This document shows, piece after piece, positions 1-4,943 of a DNA stretch of 5,415 nucleotides. The DNA is from an uncultured Myxococcales bacterium. Its GTDB lineage: Bacteria; Myxococcota_A; UBA9042. Under the pieces are notes generated by a model. It was not told where the DNA came from. It saw nothing but the letters and a program-made list of their open reading frames with translations, and did not search any database. The stretch is from contig CAIXAA010000770.1 in the NCBI GenBank assembly GCA_903917305.1, forward strand, positions 1 through 5,415, in the 5' to 3' direction. The position numbers and the translations under genes are program-made. The stretch's first letter is position 1. Every line of letters begins with the position of its first letter.

Positions 1-1
1 C

Positions 2-3000
2 GTGAACAAGTGGTACCTCAACCGCGGCGAGTTGAAGCCGCCAGAGGCCGCCTGCCGCAGCGCCTTCTACAAGGATGCGGATCCGTTCGACGCCAACGGC
101 GACGGCATCTTCAACATGCTCGATTACACCAAGGAAGGCCTGCCGCCGGACACCATCAAGACCGACGCGGACTTCAAGGCGTGGGCGTTCTCCGCGGACG
201 GCCGCAAGGTGCCCAAGACGCCGTGCGACTCGCACGTCTCGGACCTGAACAAGAACAACATGATCGACCCCGAGGATCTCATCCTCAGCGCGTACTACTC
301 GGACGGCAAGGACGACGACGGCGACGGCTACCAGGACAACATCTCCGGCTGGGACTTCTTCCGCAACGACAACGACCCGAAGGACGACACGCGTTACGGC
401 CACGGCAGCGGCGAAGCCCGTGATTCTTCTGCGGAAGGCAACAACGGCCGCGGTGGCGTGGGCATCTGCCCGGAGTGCACCGTGATGATGGTGCGCGCCG
501 GCGACAGCTTCCTCGCGGACGCGGACGACTTCTCCGCGGCGGTCATCTTCGCCACCGACAGCGGCGCCTCGGTCATCCAGGAGGCGCTCGGCGCCATGAG
601 CCGCGGCAAGTACGCGGACGACGCCATCAACTACGCCTACAACAACAATGTCGTGGTCATCGCGTCGGCGGCCGACGAGCTGAGCTTCCACCACAACATG
701 CCGGCGACGACCGACCACACGGTCTACGTCCACGCCATCGTGTATGACGGCGCGTCGCCCAAGACCTCGACGACCTTCTTGAACTTCAACAATTGCACGA
801 ACTTTGGTGGGCAGTTGCTGCTCAGCTCGCCCGGCACCGGCTGCTCCTCGGAGGCGACGGGCGTCACGTCCGGCCACGCTGGCATGATCAAGTCCGCTGG
901 ATTGCAGGCGAAGGTCGATCCGCCGCTGTCCGCGGAGGAAGTGCGCGGCATCCTGATCAACACGGTCGATGACATCGATGTGCCCGAGTCCAAGACGGAT
1001 TCGACGAAGTTCCCCAGCGGCCCCGGCTGGGACCTGCACTTCGGCTACGGCCGCAACAACGTCTACCAGTCGGTCAAGATGGTGTTCGACGGCCTGATTC
1101 CGCCGGAAGCCGACATCCTGACGCCGAGCTGGTTCGACCCGATCGAGGTCACCCAGACGCCGACGATCAAGGTGACTGGCCGCGTCGGCTTCCGCGCCGA
1201 CGGCAAGGCCGCGCGCTACGCGAGCTACCACTACGTGCTCGAGTGGGCCAAGGGCATCCACCCGGAGAGCGGCTGGACGACGATCAAGGAGACCGACACG
1301 CCCGGCGTGACCGGCGAGCTCGGCGAGTTCGATGCCGCGACCGCCGCGAAGTCCTTCGACTTCGACGCGCCGCTCGTCGACCACGACCAGTACACGGCGA
1401 CGCTGCGCCTGCGCGTGACGGCCAAGACCAAGGACGGCAAGGACGTCAGCAACGAATTCCGCAAGACGATTGGCCTTTACAAGGACGCCGACCTGCTGCC
1501 GGGCTTCCCCAAGCACGTCAAGACGAGCGTCGAGTCGAGCCCCAAGATGTTCGACCTCAACGGCGACGGCAAGGACGAGGACATCCAGCCGACCACCGAC
1601 GGCGCAGTCCATGCCTGGCAGGGCGACGGCACCGAGCTCGCCGGCTGGCCGGTCTACGCCCCGATCCGCCCGGAGCTGTCGGTGCCCGGTCCCGGCAACG
1701 TCAGCAAGTCGTGCGCCTACCGCACCGACAAGACCGGCTGCCGCGTCTTCAATGGCACCTTGAAGCCGGAATACCGCGAGCTCATCCTCGGCACGCCGGC
1801 CATCGGCGACCTGGACGGCGACGGCAAGGTCGAAGTGGTCCTCACGACCTACGACGGCAACGTGCTGGTGTTCAAGAACGACGGCACGCCGTTCCCCGGC
1901 TTCCCGGTGCACGTCGACCGCGAGCGCAGCAAGGCCGCGAACCCGGATTTCTTGTGGGATGACGGCATCTTCTCGGCGGCGGTCCTGGCCGACCTCGACA
2001 AGGACGGCAAGCTCGAGATCATCATCACGGCCATGGACCAGCAGGTCTACGTCTGGCGCTTCGACGGCAAGATGCAGCCTGGCTTCCCGGTGGTCATCAG
2101 CGACCCGGCCATGAAGGGCGCGGACGGCAAGCCGACGATGGGCGATCGCATCATCACCACGGCGGCAGTCGGCGACGTCAATGGCGACGGCCTTTTGGAC
2201 ATCGCCACCGGCACCAACGAAGCCTTCGGCGCTTCGTCGGCCAAGAACGAGGCGCGCGGCTACGTCATTCACGGCGACGGCAACCTGCACGCCGGCGGCC
2301 CGTACCTGCCTGGCTTCCCCGTCACGACGCTGGGCTTGATGGCCTACGTGCTGCCGACCGTCGGCTCGGGCGTGCCCGGCAACCCGGCGATGGTCGACAT
2401 CGACTACGACGGCAAGCTCGAGGTCAACTTCGACACCATCGGCTCCTCCGGCACCTTCTTCACCTGGGAAGGCAAGCCGTTCTGCCGCACGATCGTCGGC
2501 ACGACCAAGAAGAAATGCACCTTTGACAACCAGACCTTCGGGCCGAAGTCCAACAGCACCGACTCGCCCGCGTACATCCTCATCTCCGACGCTTCGCTCG
2601 GCAAGATCGACCCGGGCGGCGGTGTGGACTTCGTCAAGGCAACCGCGGGCTTCAACTTTGCGCTGACGTTCGCCTCGGGCGGCACGCGCGCCAACTTCGA
2701 CCACAGCTTGGGCGCCTGGGACACGCAAACCGGCAAGTTCCTGGAGGGTTGGCCGCGCGTCATGGACGACTGGCAGTTCTTCTCCAACCCGGCGATCGTC
2801 GACATCGACGGCGACCACAACCCGGAGGTCATCGCGGGTTCGGCGGGCTACCTGCTGCACGCGTGGAACTACCTCGGCGTCGAGCCCAAGGGCTTCCCGA
2901 AGTACACGGACGGCTGGATCCTGACCTCGCCGGCGGTCGGTGACATGGACGGCGACGGCTACTTCGATGTCGCGGCCGGCACGCGCGATGGCTGGGTGTT

Positions 3001-3325
3001 CGCCTGGAAGACCAAGGGCCCGACAAAAAACGCCATCTCCGAGTGGCAGTTCCACGGGCACGACTTGCACAACACCGGCAACTACCACATGCCGATCAAT
3101 CCGTACGCCAAGACGGCGCCGGCCGTGGACGCGGGTTCCACGGATGCGGGCGTCGACGCGGTGACGACGGTCGATGCCAAGGCGGACGCGATCAGCGTGC
3201 CGTCGAGCCCGAAGACGGCATCGAGCGGTTGCACGTCGGCGCGCACGACGGGCGGCGCGGGAAGCCTTCTCGCGCTCGCGTTGTTGCTGGGAATGGCGAT
3301 TGTCGTGCGGCGCAGGCCGGTGTAG
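2..3325 (+). CDS. S8 subtilisin-like peptidase with calcium-binding FG-GAP/VCBS propeller and MYXO-CTERM tail (5' partial)
   Basis: Secreted serine-peptidase-like surface protein; 1107 residues are visible, numbered from the codon at base 2. The gene begins upstream: residues 3-10 (KWYLNRGE) match the segment that follows the catalytic Asp in subtilases, so that Asp and the signal peptide are off the window and the GTG at base 2 is probably internal. The S8 domain spans about 1-360. It has GWDFFRNDNDP (117-126), the catalytic His in GHG (H134), and the probable nucleophile S283 in CSSEATG, aligned with GTSMAAP. The usual oxyanion Asn is Asp (D225). Two dockerin/EF-hand-like loops (30-41, 81-92) sit between the Asp and His regions. 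Residues about 365-492 look Ig/Fn3-like. Residues 495-1029 form a propeller of eight repeats, ending in the typical WQFHGHDLHNTGNY. A D/A/G/T/S-rich linker (1037-1075) leads to the sorting tail. The substrate is unknown. Peptidase family and anchoring are well supported; actual activity is uncertain. Confidence 0.95.
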   Translation: MNKWYLNRGELKPPEAACRSAFYKDADPFDANGDGIFNMLDYTKEGLPPDTIKTDADFKAWAFSADGRKVPKTPCDSHVSDLNKNNMIDPEDLILSAYYSDGKDDDGDGYQDNISGWDFFRNDNDPKDDTRYGHGSGEARDSSAEGNNGRGGVGICPECTVMMVRAGDSFLADADDFSAAVIFATDSGASVIQEALGAMSRGKYADDAINYAYNNNVVVIASAADELSFHHNMPATTDHTVYVHAIVYDGASPKTSTTFLNFNNCTNFGGQLLLSSPGTGCSSEATGVTSGHAGMIKSAGLQAKVDPPLSAEEVRGILINTVDDIDVPESKTDSTKFPSGPGWDLHFGYGRNNVYQSVKMVFDGLIPPEADILTPSWFDPIEVTQTPTIKVTGRVGFRADGKAARYASYHYVLEWAKGIHPESGWTTIKETDTPGVTGELGEFDAATAAKSFDFDAPLVDHDQYTATLRLRVTAKTKDGKDVSNEFRKTIGLYKDADLLPGFPKHVKTSVESSPKMFDLNGDGKDEDIQPTTDGAVHAWQGDGTELAGWPVYAPIRPELSVPGPGNVSKSCAYRTDKTGCRVFNGTLKPEYRELILGTPAIGDLDGDGKVEVVLTTYDGNVLVFKNDGTPFPGFPVHVDRERSKAANPDFLWDDGIFSAAVLADLDKDGKLEIIITAMDQQVYVWRFDGKMQPGFPVVISDPAMKGADGKPTMGDRIITTAAVGDVNGDGLLDIATGTNEAFGASSAKNEARGYVIHGDGNLHAGGPYLPGFPVTTLGLMAYVLPTVGSGVPGNPAMVDIDYDGKLEVNFDTIGSSGTFFTWEGKPFCRTIVGTTKKKCTFDNQTFGPKSNSTDSPAYILISDASLGKIDPGGGVDFVKATAGFNFALTFASGGTRANFDHSLGAWDTQTGKFLEGWPRVMDDWQFFSNPAIVDIDGDHNPEVIAGSAGYLLHAWNYLGVEPKGFPKYTDGWILTSPAVGDMDGDGYFDVAAGTRDGWVFAWKTKGPTKNAISEWQFHGHDLHNTGNYHMPINPYAKTAPAVDAGSTDAGVDAVTTVDAKADAISVPSSPKTASSGCTSARTTGGAGSLLALALLLGMAIVVRRRPV
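1484..3088 (+). repeat. Protein-level repeats: eight FG-GAP/VCBS propeller blades, seven with calcium loops
   Basis: Seven repeats carry a DxDxDG-type calcium loop whose first Asp is residue 518, 603, 664, 725, 799, 934 or 981 of the peptidase. An eighth, degenerate copy lies at 867-876 (GKIDPGGGVD), where Lys and Gly replace two Asp ligands. Most blades also have an aromatic strand, a DG turn and a PGFP or GWP-like end, as in VWRFDGKMQPGFP and AWDTQTGKFLEGWP. Counting the degenerate copy, spacings are 85, 61, 61, 74, 69, 66 and 47 residues. In this family such repeats fold as a beta-propeller and usually serve adhesion or substrate binding. Whether the fold has seven or eight blades cannot be settled here. 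Confidence 0.85.
3230..3322 (+). other. MYXO-CTERM-type C-terminal sorting signal
   Basis: The last 31 residues of the peptidase start at C1077 in SSGCTSA. A hydrophobic helix follows (about 1088-1102, SLLALALLLGMAIVV), then R1103-R1105 and a two-residue end. The order Cys, transmembrane segment, Arg cluster is that of the MYXO-CTERM signal of Myxococcota. That signal is thought to be cut by a CAAX-type intramembrane protease (myxosortase), leaving the protein anchored at the cell surface. No such protease gene is in the window. Confidence 0.82.
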
Positions 3326-3348
3326 GCGCCAACGGCGGCGCAGCAAGC

Positions 3349-3354
3349 AGAGGG
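3349..3354 (+). promoter_or_regulatory. Ribosome binding site of the zinc-ribbon gene
   Basis: AGAGGG lies 4 bases before the ATG at 3359. The TAG that ends the peptidase (3323-3325) is in the same frame, and no ATG, GTG or TTG occurs in frame between them, so the start at 3359 is effectively fixed. The 33-base gap has no terminator with a T-tract, only a 5-bp hairpin (3326-3330 with 3337-3341), so the two genes may share a transcript. Confidence 0.55.
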
Positions 3355-3358
3355 CAGC

Positions 3359-3739
3359 ATGATCCAGGATCCCGTTCACCAGTGTTACAAGTGCCAGGAA
3401 GAGCTGGTCTTCGAGACCAAGATCGGGCGCCTCGACACCTGCCCCAACTGCGCTGCCTACCTGCACTCCTGCCGCAACTGCCGGTTCTGGAACCCGTCGG
3501 CGCACAACCAGTGCGACGAGAACCAGGGCGAGTTCATCCGCGACCGGGAAGCCTCGAACTTCTGTGGCTTCTTCCAGTTCCGCATCGTCGGCGAGGACAA
3601 CTCCGCGGAGCGCAACGCCGCCAAGAGCAAGCTCGAGGCGCTGTTCGGCAAGGCTCCGGACAAGCCCGGGCTGCCGGCGGCGGCGCAGTCACCGGAGGAC
3701 GCGGCGCGGGCGCGGCTTGAGGCGCTGTTCAAAAAGTGA
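3359..3739 (+). CDS. Uncharacterised zinc-ribbon protein with duplicated C-terminal LEALF motif
   Basis: A 126-residue protein with no signal peptide or membrane segment, so probably cytoplasmic. It has exactly eight Cys. C9-x2-C12 and C28-P-N-C31 look like a classic zinc ribbon. C38-x2-C41, C52 and C69 could form a second four-Cys site, though that is inference. The central stretch CRNCRFWNPSAHNQC and the later NFCGFFQF resemble, from memory, a conserved uncharacterised family in Deltaproteobacteria-like lineages. After about residue 80 the protein turns polar and Ala/Lys-rich. It carries two near-identical short helices, KLEALFGK (91-98) and RLEALFKK (119-126), the second being the very C-terminus, joined by a Pro/Ala linker. 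It lies 33 bases after the peptidase and may be co-transcribed, but nothing ties their functions. The role is unknown; protein- or nucleic-acid binding would fit a zinc ribbon but is not shown. Confidence 0.93.
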   Translation: MIQDPVHQCYKCQEELVFETKIGRLDTCPNCAAYLHSCRNCRFWNPSAHNQCDENQGEFIRDREASNFCGFFQFRIVGEDNSAERNAAKSKLEALFGKAPDKPGLPAAAQSPEDAARARLEALFKK

Positions 3740-3779
3740 CTGGCGGGTGGGCGCGAAGCGACCGGGACCTGCCAGTCAC
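3731..3779 (-). terminator. Stem-loop over the zinc-ribbon stop codon; terminator-like on the minus strand
   Basis: GTGACTGGCGGGT (3736-3748) pairs with ACCTGCCAGTCAC (3767-3779), giving 13 bp with one G-U pair and an 18-base loop. The left arm contains the TGA stop at 3737-3739. AAAAA (3731-3735) precedes it, so the minus strand reads hairpin then TTTTT, the form of an intrinsic terminator. On the plus strand no T-tract follows; there it may act as an mRNA 3'-end structure. No minus-strand gene is seen immediately upstream on that strand, so its use as a terminator is uncertain. Confidence 0.5.
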
Positions 3780-3818
3780 CCTGAGCAAGCCGCGCGAAGC
3801 GGCGGCGAGTCGAAGGGT
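3778..3818. repeat. REP-like intergenic palindrome
   Basis: ACCCT (3778-3782) and AGGGT (3814-3818) are outer arms. The inner stem is GCCGC (3789-3793), loop GCGAA, GCGGC (3799-3803). The edges CACCCTGAGC and GAGTCGAAGGGT resemble the short interspersed palindromes with CCCTGAGC and GTCGAAGGG ends that recur between genes in many high-GC genomes; this likeness is from memory. It abuts the preceding stem-loop, and both loops contain GCGCGAAGCG (3751-3760, 3792-3801). Only one copy is present here, so multi-copy status is inferred. Confidence 0.5.
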
Positions 3819-3827
3819 CTTCCCCTC

Positions 3828-3856
3828 TTGACAATCGCTCGAGCGCAAGGCAATCT
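3828..3856 (+). promoter_or_regulatory. Candidate sigma70-type promoter for tRNA-Pro
   Basis: A perfect -35 hexamer TTGACA (3828-3833) is followed after 17 bases by CAATCT (3851-3856). The latter is a weak -10 that keeps the most conserved A and final T of TATAAT. Transcription would start near 3863, about 80 bases before the mature tRNA. The spacer contains the perfect palindrome CGCTCGAGCG (3836-3845). The predicted leader can fold through CCTCC/GGAGG and GCGC/GCGC arms around 3863-3894. Confidence 0.5.
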
Positions 3857-3910
3857 TCCGGCCCTCCGCGCAGCCCAACCGGCCGCGCTGGAGGACTTCC
3901 GGTCCGTCCG

Positions 3911-3944
3911 GGGTCGAGCATCGGCCGTTCGGGTCGAGAATCGG
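3911..3944 (+). repeat. 14-base direct repeat at 20-base spacing reaching into the tRNA 5' end
   Basis: GGGTCGAGCATCGG (3911-3924) and GGGTCGAGAATCGG (3931-3944) differ at one base and are separated by 6 bases. The last three bases of the second copy are the first three of the tRNA. The first copy thus duplicates the sequence around the RNase P cut site without a tRNA after it. Function unknown; a small local duplication is the simplest reading. Confidence 0.65.
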
Positions 3945-4018
3945 GGTGTAGCGCAGCCTGGTAGCGCACTTGCTTCGGGAGCAAGGAGTCGCTGGTTCAA
4001 ATCCAGTCACCCCGACCA
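3942..4018 (+). tRNA. tRNA-Pro(CGG)
   Basis: A complete 77-base cloverleaf. The acceptor arms CGGGGTG (3942-3948) and CACCCCG (4008-4014) pair perfectly. The D stem is GCGC/GCGC. The anticodon stem CTTGC (3969-3973) pairs with GCAAG (3981-3985) around loop TTCGGGA, with anticodon CGG at 3976-3978, which reads CCG proline codons. The variable loop is 5 bases. The T stem GCTGG/CCAGT has one G-U pair around TTCAAAT. Discriminator A is at 4015 and CCA is encoded at 4016-4018. The C1-G72 first pair is the normal bacterial tRNA-Pro identity element. It appears to be its own unit, with a candidate promoter upstream and a terminator right after it. Confidence 0.98.
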
Positions 4019-4020
4019 AA

Positions 4021-4065
4021 CAAGGCGCCCACCCTCTTCGCGGGTGCGGCGCCTTGGTCGTTTTT
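4021..4065 (+). terminator. Rho-independent terminator of tRNA-Pro
   Basis: CAAGGCGCC (4021-4029) pairs perfectly with GGCGCCTTG (4048-4056). The stem continues inward as CACCC (4030-4034) with GGGTG (4042-4046), with one bulged C at 4047 and a 7-base loop. TTTTT (4061-4065) follows 4 bases after the stem. It starts 2 bases after the tRNA CCA, so it very likely ends the tRNA transcript. Confidence 0.93.
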
Positions 4066-4094
4066 GCCCCGCGTATTGCCACTGACAGGTCGCG

Positions 4095-4940
4095 ATGTCC
4101 GCCGCTGATGCCCACCTGACGCCGAAGATCCTGCATGAAGACGCGGATCTGATCGCGATCGACAAGCCGGCCGGGCTGCTGAGCCATGGCGCCGCCGACG
4201 TGCCCTCCGCGCTGGCCTGGTTGCAGCAGCGCGAGCTGGCGGCCGGGCGCGATCCGGAGCGCGTCCACCTCGTGCACCGCCTCGACAAAGAGACCAGCGG
4301 CGTGCTGCTGCTGGCGTTCTCCGCGGAAATGGCCAATGAGCTCGGGGCGTTGTTTCGCGATCGCAAGGTGCTCAAGTTCTACCTCGCGCTCACGTCGCCG
4401 GTGCCGCCGCTGCGCTGGCTGCGCGTCGAGCACCGCCTGCGGCCCAGGCGCATCGGCGGCGGCGAGTTCATGGACGTCGTGGGCGAGGGCGGCCTCGAGG
4501 CCAGCTCCGAGATCGAGGTGCTGTCGCGCGGCCGGCGCTTCGCCCTGGTGCGCGTCATTCCGGAGCAGGGTCGCAAGCACCAGGTGCGTGTGGCGCTGGC
4601 GGCGACCGGGGCGCCCATCTGCGGCGACTTCCTCTACGGCGGCCCTCTCGTCGCGCGCCTCGCCAAGCGCATCATGCTGCACGCGCGCGCGCTCGAGTTC
4701 GCGCATCCGCGCACGGGCCAGCACATGGCCTTGCGCGCGCCGCTGCCGGCGGACTTCCGCGCGATGATCGCCGAGGACAGCGGCAATGTGCCGGTCGACC
4801 TCGACCGTCGGCACCGCACGGCGCCGGCAGGCCGCGATCGGGCGCGCGATCCGGACGCGCCGGGCCACCGCGCGACGGCGGCGCGGGCAGGGACGGTCAA
4901 GGTCCCGCGCAGCGCGCCCAAGCCCGGGCAGCGCCGCTAG
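4095..4940 (+). CDS. RluA-family pseudouridine synthase with Arg-rich C-terminal extension
   Basis: Converts specific uridines of rRNA or tRNA to pseudouridine; acts in the cytoplasm. The 281-residue protein shows the family motifs in order: the opening strand DLIAIDKPAGLLSH (18-31), motif II HRLDKETSG (61-69) with catalytic D64, KFYLAL (94-99), and motif III-like GRKHQVRVAL (159-168) followed by GDFLYGG (177-183). There is no N-terminal S4 domain, so it is closer in layout to RluA or TruC than to RluC or RluD; the target site cannot be told. The core ends near residue 227. The remaining 54 residues are polar, with 11 Arg plus Pro and Ala, and match no domain I recognise. The start is fixed by an in-frame TGA at 4083-4085 with no other start codon after it. 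AGGT (4087-4090) is a weak ribosome site. It follows the tRNA terminator by 29 bases and ends 3 bases from the convergent gene. Confidence 0.95.
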   Translation: MSAADAHLTPKILHEDADLIAIDKPAGLLSHGAADVPSALAWLQQRELAAGRDPERVHLVHRLDKETSGVLLLAFSAEMANELGALFRDRKVLKFYLALTSPVPPLRWLRVEHRLRPRRIGGGEFMDVVGEGGLEASSEIEVLSRGRRFALVRVIPEQGRKHQVRVALAATGAPICGDFLYGGPLVARLAKRIMLHARALEFAHPRTGQHMALRAPLPADFRAMIAEDSGNVPVDLDRRHRTAPAGRDRARDPDAPGHRATAARAGTVKVPRSAPKPGQRR

Positions 4941-4943
4941 CGG

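Noticed and set aside
2..4. GTG at base 2 as the true start of the peptidase gene
   Set aside because: It would remove the signal peptide and the catalytic Asp strand; the following residues match the internal segment just after that Asp.
10..423. Arg-rich overlapping open frames within the peptidase and synthase genes
   Set aside because: Alternative-frame shadows of GC-rich coding sequence with low-complexity Arg/Ala/Pro composition and no motifs.
844..874. Reading the peptidase as having lost its serine (Thr at the nucleophile)
   Set aside because: Anchoring on the HAG of SGHAG gives Thr, but the ungapped alignment of CSSEATG with GTSMAAP and SGHAG with AGAAA matches more positions and keeps S283.
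3326..3341. GCGCC/GGCGC hairpin between the peptidase and zinc-ribbon genes as a terminator
   Set aside because: The stem is only 5 bp and no T-tract follows.
3942..4018. The tRNA gene as an integration site for a mobile element
   Set aside because: No integrase, no repeat of the tRNA 3' end and no composition shift are seen; the only direct repeat is at the 5' side.
4054..4079. TTGGTC and TATTGC as a promoter for the pseudouridine synthase
   Set aside because: The spacer is only 14 bases, too short, and the -35 would lie in the terminator stem.
3564..4085. Plus-strand open frame containing GVAQPGSALASGARSRWFK
   Set aside because: This is the familiar false protein made by translating a tRNA gene; it also overlaps the zinc-ribbon gene in another frame.
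3729..4868. Minus-strand open frame of 379 codons
   Set aside because: It runs antisense through the tRNA and the pseudouridine synthase. Its VGVTGFEPATPCSRSKC stretch is the well-known spurious translation of an antisense tRNA-Pro; its length reflects high GC.
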